From contig NZ_JUPI01000126.1 in NCBI RefSeq assembly GCF_001074805.1, positions 1-52,312 of the forward strand: a DNA stretch of 52,312 bases. The letters run 5' to 3'. The stretch comes from Streptococcus parasanguinis (GTDB taxonomy: Bacteria > Bacillota > Bacilli > Lactobacillales > Streptococcaceae). Below the pieces are notes generated by a model. It was not told where the DNA came from. It worked only from the letters and a program-made list of their open reading frames with translations, and made no database searches. The translations under genes and the position numbers were made by a program. Shown in pieces: positions 26,610-36,707 of this stretch (its first letter is position 1; the number at the start of each line of letters is the position of its first letter).

Positions 26610-28994
26610 TTATTTATTCACGTTTTCCCATTTCCAGTTTTGAACTTCTGGAATGTCATCTCCATTTTCACGGATATAGGCGTTGTGGAAGGCTACTGTT
26701 TCATCCATTTGAGCTGCAAATTCAGCTGCTTCTGCTCCAAGAGCTGCATTAGCAGCATCTTGTGCCAAGTGGAAGCGATCCAACTCAGACATGACACGCA
26801 TATCAAATGGTGTTGTGATATCTCCGTTTTCACGGTAACCATGCACACGCAAGTTGTGGTTGTGACGGTTGAAGAAGATGTCACGGATCATGCCTTCGTA
26901 ACCATGGAAGGCAAAGATCACAGGTTTGTCAGTTGTGAAGACCTTGTCGAACTCTTCATCTGAAAGTCCACGCGCGTCGACTGATGGGTGACGCAATTTC
27001 AAGATGTCTACAACGTTAACAAAGCGGATCTTCAATTCTGGGAAGGCTTTGTGAAGAATCGTTACAGCTGCAAGTGCCTCTAAGTTTGGCTCTGTACCTG
27101 CTGCTGCAATGACTAGATCTGGTTCTTCATCTGCTGAAACAGTTGATGCCCAATCGATCACCTTGTATCCTTCACGAACCAATTCTTCTGCTTCATCAGC
27201 TGAGTAGAATTGAGGACGCGGGTGTTTAGAAGAAACGATCAAGTTGATCACATCTTCTGCCTTGAAGGCTTGGTCCATCACTGCAAGCAACGTATTGGTA
27301 TCTGCTGGCAAGTACTCACGGATGTATTCAGGAGTTTTCTCAGCCAAGTGAGTCAAGATACCTGGATCTTGGTGAGTGTAGCCATTGTGGTCTTGTTGGA
27401 AAACAGTTGAAGTCGCAATCAAGTTCAAGGCTGGGTAGTTTTTACGCCATGTCGTGTGAGTCTTAGATTTACGCAACCATTTGAAGTGTTGAGTAATCAT
27501 AGAGTCTACAACACGAAGGAATGATTCGTAAGATGCGAAGAATCCATGACGACCTGTCAAGACATATCCTTCGAGCATTCCTTCTGCTTGGTGTTCTGAC
27601 AATTGAGAGTCAATCACACGTCCAGCAGGGCTCAAAGCTTCATCGTAGTCTGGCTTCATACGTCCTAACCATTGACGGCTTGTACGTGTGAAAACTTCTT
27701 GAAGACGGTTTGATTTGGTTTCATCTGGTCCAAAGATACGGAAGTTATCTGGGTTCGCATCTACCAAATCTGCCGCATACTTACCAAATTCGATCATGTC
27801 TTGAGCCATGATTTCACCTGGTGTGTTAAATTGAAGGGCATGTTTCTTCCAATCAGCTGTGTTCATTGGTTTGATCACACCAGCATTTGTGATTGGGTTC
27901 ATCGCCATGCGACGGTCACCTTTTGGTGCAATTTCAGCAACTTCAGGAACTAGTTTACCAGTTTCGTCGAACAATTCAGCTGGACGGTAAGATTCCAACC
28001 ATGAAAGAAGAGCATCGACATGCTCCATGTGGTGAGCATCTACTGGGATTGGAACTTGGTGCGCACGGAATCCACCCTCGATAGGTGTTCCTTCCCATGC
28101 TTTTGGACCAGTCCAACCTTTAGGAATACGAGCAATCAAGACAGGGTATACTGGTTGAGTTGCTTCTTCAGCAGAACCTTTACGAGCTTCTGCTTGGACT
28201 TTCTTGATTTCTTCAATTGCTTCGTCCAATTTTTCAGCGAACAAAGCGTGAGCAGCTTCGTGGTCATCAGAAATAGCGGTTACGTTTGCAAAGATTGGTT
28301 TCCAACCAAGACCTTCAAAGAAGAGGGCCAATTCTTCGTCTGTTTTGCGTTCGAAGATCGTTGGGTTGTGGATTTTCCCTCCGTTGAGGTAGAAGATTGG
28401 AAGAACAGCACCATCGTTGACTGGGTTCAAGAAGGTATTTGACAACCATCCTGCCATCAATGGACCTGTTTCTCCTTCACCGTCACCGATCACTGTTGCA
28501 GCAATCACATCTGGATTATCCAATACAGCACCTGCAGCGTGAGAAAGGGCATAGCCAAGTTCTCCCCCTTCATGGATAGATCCTGGTGTTTCAGGCGCCG
28601 CGTGAGAAGCGATCCCTCCTGGGAATGAGAAGATCTTACACAAGTGTTTGAAACCTTCTTCGTTTTGAGGGATAGTTGGATTCAATTCAGTATATGAACC
28701 ATCTAAGTAAGAGTTAGATACCATTACTTGTCCACCGTGACCTGGTCCTTCAATGTAGAACATATCCAAGTCGTATTTGTTGATGGTACGGTTCAAGTGA
28801 GCATAGATAAAGTTTTGCCCTGGTACAGTTCCCCAGTGCCCGATTGGGTGAGCCTTCAAGTCATTTTCAACGACTTCACGCTTCAACAATGGGTTATCTT
28901 TTAAGTACATTTGAGCAGCTGAAATGTAGTTGGCTGCACGCCACCAAGCATCTACTTTATCCAAGTATGCTTTGCTGTTATAATCGACAGTCAT
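26610..28994 (-). CDS. xfp: Phosphoketolase (xylulose-5-P/fructose-6-P)
   Basis: 794-residue thiamine-diphosphate enzyme cleaving xylulose-5-phosphate (or fructose-6-phosphate) with phosphate to acetyl phosphate and glyceraldehyde-3-phosphate (or erythrose-4-phosphate). Family features: [57 protein letters not shown] and the ThDP motif [14 protein letters not shown]. Start at 28994 follows GAGGAGACAAG; the ATG 15 bp upstream overlaps that site. In oral streptococci related enzymes (SpxB-linked acetyl phosphate metabolism) feed acetate and ATP formation. Monocistronic here. Confidence 0.95.
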   Translation of the reverse strand: MTVDYNSKAYLDKVDAWWRAANYISAAQMYLKDNPLLKREVVENDLKAHPIGHWGTVPGQNFIYAHLNRTINKYDLDMFYIEGPGHGGQVMVSNSYLDGSYTELNPTIPQNEEGFKHLCKIFSFPGGIASHAAPETPGSIHEGGELGYALSHAAGAVLDNPDVIAATVIGDGEGETGPLMAGWLSNTFLNPVNDGAVLPIFYLNGGKIHNPTIFERKTDEELALFFEGLGWKPIFANVTAISDDHEAAHALFAEKLDEAIEEIKKVQAEARKGSAEEATQPVYPVLIARIPKGWTGPKAWEGTPIEGGFRAHQVPIPVDAHHMEHVDALLSWLESYRPAELFDETGKLVPEVAEIAPKGDRRMAMNPITNAGVIKPMNTADWKKHALQFNTPGEIMAQDMIEFGKYAADLVDANPDNFRIFGPDETKSNRLQEVFTRTSRQWLGRMKPDYDEALSPAGRVIDSQLSEHQAEGMLEGYVLTGRHGFFASYESFLRVVDSMITQHFKWLRKSKTHTTWRKNYPALNLIATSTVFQQDHNGYTHQDPGILTHLAEKTPEYIREYLPADTNTLLAVMDQAFKAEDVINLIVSSKHPRPQFYSADEAEELVREGYKVIDWASTVSADEEPDLVIAAAGTEPNLEALAAVTILHKAFPELKIRFVNVVDILKLRHPSVDARGLSDEEFDKVFTTDKPVIFAFHGYEGMIRDIFFNRHNHNLRVHGYRENGDITTPFDMRVMSELDRFHLAQDAANAALGAEAAEFAAQMDETVAFHNAYIRENGDDIPEVQNWKWENVNK

Positions 28995-29011
28995 CTTGTC
29001 TCCTCGCAATT

Positions 29012-29220
29012 TCTAGACAGGTCTGTTGATCAACCTGTTCGTTTGATGAATAGTTTAAACACTCTGTTATCAAGATCAAACAGATGATATTGAAGAAAAT
29101 ATTCAATATTACTTCTATTCTATCAGGAATTTCCATTTTTGTACATCACAAAGTAAGAAAAATATTCTTTGATGATCAAATTTTTATTTTCCGATAAAGC
29201 ATTCCCATTTACTGTGGAGA
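29012..29220 (-). promoter_or_regulatory. Upstream region of the phosphoketolase gene with three inverted repeats
   Basis: No gene is seen. Inverted repeats are GTTGATCAAC (29025-29034), CTGTT...AACAG (29064-29083) and ATATTGAA...TTCAATAT (29087-29109). A possible -10 TAGAAT occurs on the minus strand near 29119, without a clear -35. These could be binding sites, but no known consensus is matched. Confidence 0.3.
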
Positions 29221-29233
29221 TCTGATAGAAAAA

Positions 29234-29267
29234 AGACTTTGCTGATTTTTACAAACCAGCAAAGTCT
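29234..29267 (-). terminator. Terminator of hutI
   Basis: On the minus strand, AGACTTTGCTG (29257-29267) pairs perfectly with CAGCAAAGTCT (29234-29244), followed by TTTTTTC. Confidence 0.85.
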
Positions 29268-29285
29268 CGACTGAAATGGAGTAGT

Positions 29286-30533
29286 TTAAATGACTTTTTG
29301 ACCTTTCTTGTAGACATCTGTCACTAGATTTGTTGCAAAGAAATAGAAGAGATAGTCTAGATTTGGCGCATCAAAGATGGTAATGTCAGCCTGCTTGCCA
29401 GCATCGAAAGAACCGATCGTTTTGGCACGATCTACTGAGTAGGCTGCATTGATGGTCACTGCATTGAGAATTTCTACTGGAGTTAGGCGCATCATAAAGC
29501 AACCAAGATGCATGGCAAACTGAAGATTGGCTGTCGGACAAGACCCTGGGTTGCTGTCTGTTGTTAGGGTAATAGCCATGCCAGCGTCCAACATCTTACG
29601 AGCCGGTGCATAAGTATCTTCCATGAGGCTAAAGGTTGTGGCCGGCAACAGATTGCCGATAACTTTTGCCTTGGCTAGTTTTTCGATCCCCTCATCGGTA
29701 ATGACCATCAGGTGTTCTGCACTGGTGGATTGCAATTCAGCCGCTACGTCAACACCTCCAATAGACTCAATTTCATCCGCATGGATCCGTAACTTGAAGC
29801 CCATTTCCTTAGCTTTCGAAAGAAGATAGCGAGATTCATCTGCTGTAAAGACCCCTTTTTCACAGAAGATATCACAGAACTCAGCTAACTGTCCTTCTTT
29901 CACTTTCGGAAGCATTTGTTCCACAATGAGATCTAAATATTCTTGAGAACGGCCTTTGTACTCTGTAGGAATCGCATGGGCTGCCATAAAGGTAGATACC
30001 AAGTCTATTTGATGATCCCGATCCAGTGCAGCGACAACATCCAACTGGCGTTTTTCAGTTTCCCAATCCAAACCGTAACCGCTTTTCGCTTCAACGGTTG
30101 TCACCCCATGGCGCAACATGTAGTCCAACAGTCGTTTGGACTTGTCATAGAGGGTGTCAAAAGAAGCTTCCCGTGTCGCCCGAACGGTGCTTAGAATCCC
30201 TCCGCCTTGGGCGAGGATGTCTAAGTAAGAAACACCTGCTAATTTTTTAGCAAATTCATGCTCCCGACTGCCTCCATAGACTAAGTGGGTGTGGCAATCA
30301 ATCAGGCCAGGGGTCGCAACTTTTCCTTCACAGGATTTCACTTCCGTATGGTCATCGATCAGTTCTGGGGCTGGTTGCCCTGTCCCAACTGCAAGAATCT
30401 TTCCATCTTTAATGGCGATATAAGCATCTGAAAGAATTTTTGCCTCTGCCATCTCCTTACCATAGAGAGGATGACCCAGATCATTTGGACAAAACAATTG
30501 GTTAAAGTGGGTTAATAGGATATCAGCTGACAT
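29286..30533 (-). CDS. hutI: Imidazolonepropionase
   Basis: 415-residue amidohydrolase, third step of histidine degradation: imidazolone propionate to N-formimino-L-glutamate. Metal-binding [17 protein letters not shown] (about 80-96), [10 protein letters not shown] and RIHADEI are present, and the C-terminal amidohydrolase tail. Start at 30533 is chosen over the ATG at 30542 because AAAGGA then has a workable spacing of about 9 nt. Divergent from hutU, and its promoter copies the architecture of the hutU promoter. Confidence 0.95.
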   Translation of the reverse strand: MSADILLTHFNQLFCPNDLGHPLYGKEMAEAKILSDAYIAIKDGKILAVGTGQPAPELIDDHTEVKSCEGKVATPGLIDCHTHLVYGGSREHEFAKKLAGVSYLDILAQGGGILSTVRATREASFDTLYDKSKRLLDYMLRHGVTTVEAKSGYGLDWETEKRQLDVVAALDRDHQIDLVSTFMAAHAIPTEYKGRSQEYLDLIVEQMLPKVKEGQLAEFCDIFCEKGVFTADESRYLLSKAKEMGFKLRIHADEIESIGGVDVAAELQSTSAEHLMVITDEGIEKLAKAKVIGNLLPATTFSLMEDTYAPARKMLDAGMAITLTTDSNPGSCPTANLQFAMHLGCFMMRLTPVEILNAVTINAAYSVDRAKTIGSFDAGKQADITIFDAPNLDYLFYFFATNLVTDVYKKGQKVI

Positions 30534-30574
30534 ATGAAACATTCCTTTCTATTTCCATCGTTATTCATTTTACA

Positions 30575-30606
30575 ATTCTACAGAAAAAGCGTCAAAAAAA
30601 AGTCAA
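30575..30606 (-). promoter_or_regulatory. hutI promoter with SARP-like direct repeats
   Basis: On the minus strand, TTGACTT (heptamer starting at 30606) and TTGACGC (starting at 30595) are 11 bp apart. They are followed after exactly 8 bp by the -10 TAGAAT (30575-30580). The first TTGACT is 20 bp from the -10, too far for a normal -35, suggesting activator dependence. Confidence 0.6.
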
Positions 30607-30655
30607 AAAGTTTTCCCCTCATTTTTTTTTGCTTTATTAAAAATTATATTTTTTT

Positions 30656-30687
30656 TTGACTCTTTATTGACGTTTCTTGGATACAAT
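30656..30687 (+). promoter_or_regulatory. hutU promoter with SARP-like direct repeats
   Basis: TTGACTC (30656-30662) and TTGACGT (30667-30673) are 11 bp apart; 8 bp later comes TACAAT (30682-30687). Spacing is identical to the divergent hutI promoter. It drives the long hut operon with a leader of about 40 nt. Confidence 0.6.
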
Positions 30688-30732
30688 AAAGAAAATACAA
30701 ATTCACAGTCCAACTATAAGGAGGGTTCTGCT

Positions 30733-32763
30733 ATGTCATTTATAGACGAGAAAGAAATTGCAGCTGCTATGTCTGTCAAACTTGACTTTGATGTCCTACC
30801 TGAAAAGGCGACTTTTCAAGAAGGCATTCGTCGTGCACCGGATAGAGGCTTCCGCTTAACGCAGGCTCAGACCGAAATTGCCCTTAAAAACGCTCTGCGT
30901 TACATCCCTAAAAAATTCCACCAAGAGTTGATCCCAGAATTTCTAGAAGAACTAAAAACTCGCGGTCGGATCTATGGCTATCGCTTCCGTCCAAAAGATC
31001 GCATCTATGGAAAACCAATTGATGAGTACAAAGGAAAATGCACTGCTGCTAAAGCTATGCAGGTCATGATCGACAACAACTTGAGCTTTGAGATTGCCCT
31101 TTATCCTTATGAATTGGTTACTTATGGAGAAACAGGATCTGTCTGTGCCAACTGGATGCAATACAACTTGATCAAGAAATACTTGGAAGTGATGACAGAA
31201 GACCAAACCTTGGTCGTTGAATCTGGTCACCCTCTTGGCCTCTTTAAATCGAAACCAGAAGCTCCTCGCGTCGTCATTACTAACGGTCTCTTGATTGGTG
31301 AGTATGACAATATGCACGACTGGGAAATCGCTGAAGAAATGGGCGTTACCAACTACGGTCAAATGACGGCTGGTGGCTGGATGTACATCGGACCTCAAGG
31401 GATCGTTCACGGTACCTTTAACACCCTTCTTAATGCTGGTCGTCTTAAACTCGGTGTGCCTGATGATGGCGACTTAACTGGTAAACTCTTTATTTCATCT
31501 GGTCTCGGTGGGATGAGCGGCGCTCAAGGGAAAGCAGCTGAAATTGCAAAAGCGGTTGCCATTGTCGCTGAAGTGGACCGCTCTCGGATCGAAACGCGCC
31601 ACTCTCAAGGTTGGATTAGCCAAGTGACCGACAGTGCGGAAGAAGCTGTGAAATTGGCTCAAGCAGCACTGGAAACTGGTGAATCAACTTCGATTGCCTA
31701 CCATGGTAATATCGTAGACTTGCTCGAATATGTCAATGAACACCAAGTCCATGTTCATCTCTTGTCTGACCAAACCTCTTGCCACAACGTCTATGATGGT
31801 GGTTATTGTCCAGCTGGTATTAGCTTTGAAGAACGGACACGCTTGTTGGCAGAAGACAAAGAAACCTTCCATCGTTTGGTCGATGAAACCTTGGCTCGTC
31901 ACTTCGCAGTGATTAAAGATTTGACGGCTAAAGGTACCTACTTCTTCGACTATGGTAATGCCTTCATGAAATCTGTTTATGACTCAGGCATCAAGGAAAT
32001 TTCTAAGAATGGTCTCGATGACAAAGACGGCTTCATTTGGCCATCTTATGTAGAAGATATCATGGGACCTATGCTCTTTGACTATGGTTATGGTCCATTC
32101 CGTTGGGTCTGCCTCAGCGGTAAACACGAAGACTTGATCGCTACTGACCACGCAGCGATGGAAGCAATCGATCCAACTCGTCGCTACCAAGACCGCGATA
32201 ACTACAACTGGATTCGCGATGCTGAGAAGAACCAATTGGTGGTTGGTACACAAGCTCGTATCCTCTATCAAGATTGTATGGGTCGTGTCAACATTGCTTT
32301 GAAATTCAATGAACTCATTCGCCAAGGCAAGATTGGACCGGTCATGATCGGACGTGACCACCATGACGTATCTGGTACAGATGCTCCATTCCGTGAAACA
32401 TCAAACATCAAAGATGGATCAAACGTTACTTGTGATATGGCAGTGCAATGTTATGCTGGTAACGCTGCCCGCGGTATGAGTCTCGTGGCTCTCCACAATG
32501 GTGGTGGTACTGGTATCGGTAAAGCCATCAACGGGGGATTTGGTCTCGTACTAGACGGTAGCCACCGGATCGACGAAATTATCAAATCTGCTATTTCATG
32601 GGATACCATGGGCGGGGTTGCTCGTCGGAACTGGGCACGGAACGATCATGCTATTGAAACAGCGATCGAATACAACCGTCTCCATGCAGGAACAGACCAC
32701 ATCACTATTCCTTATCTTGCAGACGAAGATTTGGTCAAAGAAGCTGTTCAAAAATTGTTTTAA
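30733..32763 (+). CDS. hutU: Urocanate hydratase
   Basis: 676-residue NAD+-dependent urocanase making imidazolone propionate, second step of the pathway. The protein is longer than the ~550-residue proteobacterial enzyme and matches the long streptococcal form. Visible features are GETGSVCANWMQYNLIKKYL, the Rossmann region ISSGLGGMSGAQGKAAEIA, DQTSCHNVYDGGYCPAG and HNGGGTGIGKAINGGFGLVL. The start at 30733 follows AAGGAGGG. First gene of the rightward hut operon. Confidence 0.95.
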   Translation: MSFIDEKEIAAAMSVKLDFDVLPEKATFQEGIRRAPDRGFRLTQAQTEIALKNALRYIPKKFHQELIPEFLEELKTRGRIYGYRFRPKDRIYGKPIDEYKGKCTAAKAMQVMIDNNLSFEIALYPYELVTYGETGSVCANWMQYNLIKKYLEVMTEDQTLVVESGHPLGLFKSKPEAPRVVITNGLLIGEYDNMHDWEIAEEMGVTNYGQMTAGGWMYIGPQGIVHGTFNTLLNAGRLKLGVPDDGDLTGKLFISSGLGGMSGAQGKAAEIAKAVAIVAEVDRSRIETRHSQGWISQVTDSAEEAVKLAQAALETGESTSIAYHGNIVDLLEYVNEHQVHVHLLSDQTSCHNVYDGGYCPAGISFEERTRLLAEDKETFHRLVDETLARHFAVIKDLTAKGTYFFDYGNAFMKSVYDSGIKEISKNGLDDKDGFIWPSYVEDIMGPMLFDYGYGPFRWVCLSGKHEDLIATDHAAMEAIDPTRRYQDRDNYNWIRDAEKNQLVVGTQARILYQDCMGRVNIALKFNELIRQGKIGPVMIGRDHHDVSGTDAPFRETSNIKDGSNVTCDMAVQCYAGNAARGMSLVALHNGGGTGIGKAINGGFGLVLDGSHRIDEIIKSAISWDTMGGVARRNWARNDHAIETAIEYNRLHAGTDHITIPYLADEDLVKEAVQKLF

Positions 32764-32846
32764 CATCAAAAAATAAAAATCTGAGAAAGGGGAGGAAAAT
32801 GCAAAGACTTCTCCTCCCCACTTCTCCTATAAAAAGAGGTAATTAT

Positions 32847-33746
32847 ATGGCAAAAATTGTTGAGTGTATTCCAAACTTTTCTGAAGGACGCAATCAGGCT
32901 GTGATCGACGGATTGGTAGCCACAGCAAAAAGTATCCCAGGTGTCACATTATTAGACTACTCGTCTGACGCCAGTCACAACCGCAGCGTCTTTACACTCG
33001 TTGGGGATGAAGAAAGCATTCAAGAAGTGGCTTTCCAATTGGTGAAATATGCATCTGAAAATATCGATATGACCAAGCACGAAGGCGAACATCCTCGTAT
33101 GGGGGCAACAGACGTTTGTCCATTCGTTCCGGTCAAAGATATCACTACAGCTGAATGCGTTGAAATCGCTAATAAAGTGGCCGAACGCATCAATCGCGAA
33201 TTAGGTATTCCAATATTCCTTTACGAAGATGCCGCAACTCGTCCAGAACGGAAAAACTTGGCTAAAGTGCGCAAAGGACAATTTGAAGGAATGCCAGAAA
33301 AATTGTTGGAAGAAGACTGGAAGCCAGACTACGGCGAACGCAAGATTCACCCAACTGCAGGGGTTACAGCCGTTGGTGTCCGTATGCCACTCGTTGCTTT
33401 CAATATTAACCTTGACACAGACGACCTAGATATTGCCAATAAAATTTCTAAAATCATTCGTGGATCAAGCGGTGGATACAAATACTGTAAAGCGATCGGT
33501 GTCATGCTAGAAGATCGTAACATCGCCCAAGTCTCTATCAACATGGTCAACTTGGAACAATTCCCATTGTATCGTGTCGTTGAAACCGTTCGTTTCGAAG
33601 CACAACGCTACGGGGTTCGAATCATCGGAACAGAACTCATCGGACTTGCTCCTGCTAAGGCTTTGATCGACTCAGCTGAATACTACTTGCAATTAGAAGA
33701 CTTTGACTACAGCAAACAAGTCTTGGAAAATCACTTGTTGGGTTAG
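32847..33746 (+). CDS. ftcD: Glutamate formimidoyltransferase
   Basis: 299-residue enzyme moving the formimino group of formiminoglutamate to tetrahydrofolate, releasing glutamate. Equivalent to the N-terminal half of mammalian FTCD: AKIVECIPNFSEGRNQ start, DASHNRSVFTLVGD, EHPRMGATDVCPFVP, and a folate-binding region. Start at 32847 follows AGAGG; a 16-codon upstream extension has no family support. In bacteria the two FTCD halves are separate genes, and the other half follows 11 bp later. Confidence 0.94.
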   Translation: MAKIVECIPNFSEGRNQAVIDGLVATAKSIPGVTLLDYSSDASHNRSVFTLVGDEESIQEVAFQLVKYASENIDMTKHEGEHPRMGATDVCPFVPVKDITTAECVEIANKVAERINRELGIPIFLYEDAATRPERKNLAKVRKGQFEGMPEKLLEEDWKPDYGERKIHPTAGVTAVGVRMPLVAFNINLDTDDLDIANKISKIIRGSSGGYKYCKAIGVMLEDRNIAQVSINMVNLEQFPLYRVVETVRFEAQRYGVRIIGTELIGLAPAKALIDSAEYYLQLEDFDYSKQVLENHLLG

Positions 33747-33757
33747 AAAGGGGATCT

Positions 33758-34387
33758 ATGAAACTAGTTGACTTAAGTATTACAGAGTTTGCCAAGGTCC
33801 TTGGTTCAGATGCTCCAGCTCCAGGTGGTGGTTCTGCTGCTGCCCTATCCGCTGCGAATGGGATTTCCCTTACAAAAATGGTCTGTGAACTGACCATTGG
33901 AAAGAAAAAATACGCAGAATTTGAAGACCACATCAAAGGGGTTCACGAAAAAAGCGCTCACCTCCAAGACCAGTTACTAGAAGCTATTGACAAGGATACA
34001 GAAGCTTTCAATGTCGTATCAGCTGTCTTTGATCTTCCAAAAGAAACGGAAGAAGAGAAAGCCGCTCGTCGTGAAGCCATGCAAAAAGCTTTGAAACATG
34101 CGACAGTATCTCCTTTCTCTATGATGGAGCTCATCGTTGAGGCGCTTGAAACCACCAAAGAAGCTGTTGGCAAGTCCAACACCAATGCGGCGAGTGACCT
34201 AGGGGTGGCTGCTCTCAACCTTAAAGCTGGCCTTCAAGGGGCTTGGCTCAACGTCCTGATCAACATTTCAGGAATCAAGGACCAAGACTTTGTCCAAGAA
34301 TACCACGGCAAGGGTCTCGAACACCTCCAAGCAGGCTCTGATCTTGCAGACAACATTTACCAAACCATTTTAGAAAGTCTATCATAA
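33758..34387 (+). CDS. fchA: Formiminotetrahydrofolate cyclodeaminase
   Basis: 209-residue all-helical protein matching the C-terminal half of FTCD; converts 5-formimino-THF to 5,10-methenyl-THF with release of ammonia. The signature [17 protein letters not shown] (about 23-39) is at the N-terminus. Start follows AAAGGGG, 11 bp after ftcD. Together they give the folate-dependent branch for formiminoglutamate. Confidence 0.93.
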   Translation: MKLVDLSITEFAKVLGSDAPAPGGGSAAALSAANGISLTKMVCELTIGKKKYAEFEDHIKGVHEKSAHLQDQLLEAIDKDTEAFNVVSAVFDLPKETEEEKAARREAMQKALKHATVSPFSMMELIVEALETTKEAVGKSNTNAASDLGVAALNLKAGLQGAWLNVLINISGIKDQDFVQEYHGKGLEHLQAGSDLADNIYQTILESLS

Positions 34388-34418
34388 ACCTAACAAACAA
34401 AAAGAAAGAAGGGATTCT

Positions 34419-36092
34419 ATGGTTTTATCGGATATTGAAATTGCCAATTCTGTCCAAATGAAGCCCATTACCGATATCGCTGCTGAACTTGGATTGACCG
34501 AAGATGACATTTCGCTCTACGGAAAATACAAGGCCAAAATTGATAGCAACCAACTGGAACAACTCAAGGATAAGGAAGATGGAAAGCTGATCCTCGTGAC
34601 AGCCATCTCTCCGACACCTGCTGGAGAAGGAAAGACAACCACCTCTGTCGGCTTAGTCGATGCCCTCTCAGCTATTGGTGAAAAAGCCGTCATTGCTCTG
34701 CGCGAACCTTCTCTTGGCCCTGTCTTTGGGATCAAGGGTGGAGCTGCCGGTGGTGGATACGCCCAAGTGGTTCCAATGGAAGATATCAACCTTCACTTTA
34801 CCGGAGACTTCCATGCCATTGGGATTGCCAATAACCTGCTTGCAGCTTTGATTGACAACCACATTCACCATGGAAATGAGTTGGGCATCGATTCTCGTCG
34901 GATTACCTGGAAACGGGTGGTCGACATGAACGACCGTCAACTCCGCCATATTGTCGATGGCCTTCAAGGAAAAACAAACGGGGTTCCTCGTGAAGATGGC
35001 TTTGACATCACAGTGGCTTCTGAAATCATGGCTATTCTCTGTCTCTCAGAAAATATCCTTGACCTCAAAGAACGCCTCGATCGCATCATTATTGGGTTCA
35101 ACTACCAAGGACAACCAGTCACAGCTAAAGACCTCAAGGCTGGAGGTGCTATGGCAGCCGTCCTCAAAGATGCCATCCATCCAAACTTGGTACAAACCTT
35201 GGAACATACTCCTGCTATTATCCACGGCGGACCTTTTGCCAATATTGCTCATGGCTGTAACAGTGTGCTGGCTACTAAACTAGCTCTCAAATATGCAGAC
35301 TATGTTGTGACGGAAGCTGGTTTCGGAGCAGACTTAGGTGCTGAAAAATTCATTGACATCAAGTGCCGTATAGCAGGACTTAAACCTTCTGCCGTAGTCC
35401 TCGTCGCAACTATCCGAGCCCTCAAGATGCATGGTGGAGTTGCCAAAGCGGACTTGGCTACTGAAAATGTCCAAGCTGTTATCGATGGTCTGCCAAACCT
35501 AGACAAACACTTGGCCAACATCCAAGAAGTCTATGGCCTACCTGTGGTCGTTGCCATCAACAAATTCCCACTGGATACAGAGGCAGAGCTAGAAGCTGTC
35601 TATGAATCTTGTAAGAAACGCAATGTAGATGTTGTCATTTCGGATGTCTGGGCACATGGTGGCGCTGGCGGCCGTGACTTGGCTGAAAAAGTCATTCAAC
35701 TAGCTCAAGAAGAAAACCACTTCTCTTATGTCTATGACCAAGAAGACAGCATTGAAACGAAATTGACTAAGATTGTCACAAAAGTTTATGGTGGTAAAGG
35801 CATTAGCTTGACACCAGCTGCCAAACGCGAACTTAAAGAATTGGAAGCTCTTGGCTTCTCAAACTACCCAATCTGTATGGCCAAAACGCAATACTCCTTC
35901 TCAGATGATGCCAAGAAAATGGGAGCACCAAAAGATTTTACTGTTAACATCAGCAATCTCAAGGTAGCTGCCGGAGCTGGCTTCATTGTAGCTCTCACGG
36001 GTACCATCATGACCATGCCTGGCCTACCAAAAGTACCTGCCAGTGAAAAGATTGATATCGACGCCCACGGCAATATCACTGGTCTCTTTTAA
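34419..36092 (+). CDS. fhs: Formate-tetrahydrofolate ligase
   Basis: 557 residues with the nucleotide-binding loop [14 protein letters not shown] (about 67-80), [20 protein letters not shown] and [13 protein letters not shown], all diagnostic of Fhs. In the forward reaction it makes 10-formyl-THF from formate and ATP. In histidine catabolism the reverse direction would give formate plus ATP from the one-carbon unit made by FtcD/FchA. Some oral streptococci carry a second fhs elsewhere, so this may be a hut-specific copy. Lies 31 bp after fchA, start after AAGAAGGG. Confidence 0.95.
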   Translation: MVLSDIEIANSVQMKPITDIAAELGLTEDDISLYGKYKAKIDSNQLEQLKDKEDGKLILVTAISPTPAGEGKTTTSVGLVDALSAIGEKAVIALREPSLGPVFGIKGGAAGGGYAQVVPMEDINLHFTGDFHAIGIANNLLAALIDNHIHHGNELGIDSRRITWKRVVDMNDRQLRHIVDGLQGKTNGVPREDGFDITVASEIMAILCLSENILDLKERLDRIIIGFNYQGQPVTAKDLKAGGAMAAVLKDAIHPNLVQTLEHTPAIIHGGPFANIAHGCNSVLATKLALKYADYVVTEAGFGADLGAEKFIDIKCRIAGLKPSAVVLVATIRALKMHGGVAKADLATENVQAVIDGLPNLDKHLANIQEVYGLPVVVAINKFPLDTEAELEAVYESCKKRNVDVVISDVWAHGGAGGRDLAEKVIQLAQEENHFSYVYDQEDSIETKLTKIVTKVYGGKGISLTPAAKRELKELEALGFSNYPICMAKTQYSFSDDAKKMGAPKDFTVNISNLKVAAGAGFIVALTGTIMTMPGLPKVPASEKIDIDAHGNITGLF

Positions 36093-36107
36093 GAAAGAAG
36101 GCGTCCT

Positions 36108-36686
36108 ATGGTGACTATCCTTCATCTTACCCCCGCAGATTATCAAATTTCTACCTGGTCCGGTGGCCAAACCACCCAACTCTTTCTCTCCCCAGAGGGA
36201 GGAAGTTATCCAGATCGGACTTTTGACTTCCGCCTCTCCACTGCAACGGTAGAGGTTGAAAAAAGTAACTTTACCGATCTCACTGGCTACCACCGAATCT
36301 TGATGCCCTTGAATGCCTCCATTCGACTCAACCATCAACAGAAAGAAGTGGTTTTGAACCCCTTTCAAAGCTACTTCTTTGATGGGGGAGATCCTGTATC
36401 TAGCCAAGGGACTTGTCAAGACTTTAATTTGATCTACAAACCTTCTTATCAGGGGCATATGAGTGCTATATCCCCAAATGAAAGTGTCACGAGTCAGAGT
36501 CGCTATCAATTGATCTATGCTCTCTGTCCGCTAACACTAAAATGGGGAACGAATCATTCTCAAATCCTCCAAACTCACGAGCTCCTGGTGATCGAACAAG
36601 CATCTCCTCTTCAAGAGATGACAATCACGTTTTTACCCCATCAGTCTGGGGAGCAACCGGTTGCTATCTGGACTGGACTACAATAA
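36108..36686 (+). CDS. hutD: HutD family protein
   Basis: 192-residue bicupin-like protein of the HutD/Ves family. The N-terminal motif SGGQTTQLFLSPEGG and DFRLSTATVEVEKSNFTDLTGYHRILM match the family, which is often found in hut loci. In Pseudomonas HutD limits excessive hut induction; no reaction is proven. Start at 36108 follows AAGAAGG, 15 bp after fhs. Followed 21 bp later by the permease. Confidence 0.82.
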   Translation: MVTILHLTPADYQISTWSGGQTTQLFLSPEGGSYPDRTFDFRLSTATVEVEKSNFTDLTGYHRILMPLNASIRLNHQQKEVVLNPFQSYFFDGGDPVSSQGTCQDFNLIYKPSYQGHMSAISPNESVTSQSRYQLIYALCPLTLKWGTNHSQILQTHELLVIEQASPLQEMTITFLPHQSGEQPVAIWTGLQ

Positions 36687-36707
36687 TGTTCACAAAGGAG
36701 AAACATT

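Noticed and set aside
31684-32364. Antisense ORFs within hutU
   Set aside because: They mirror codon bias of hutU on the opposite strand and resemble no protein family.
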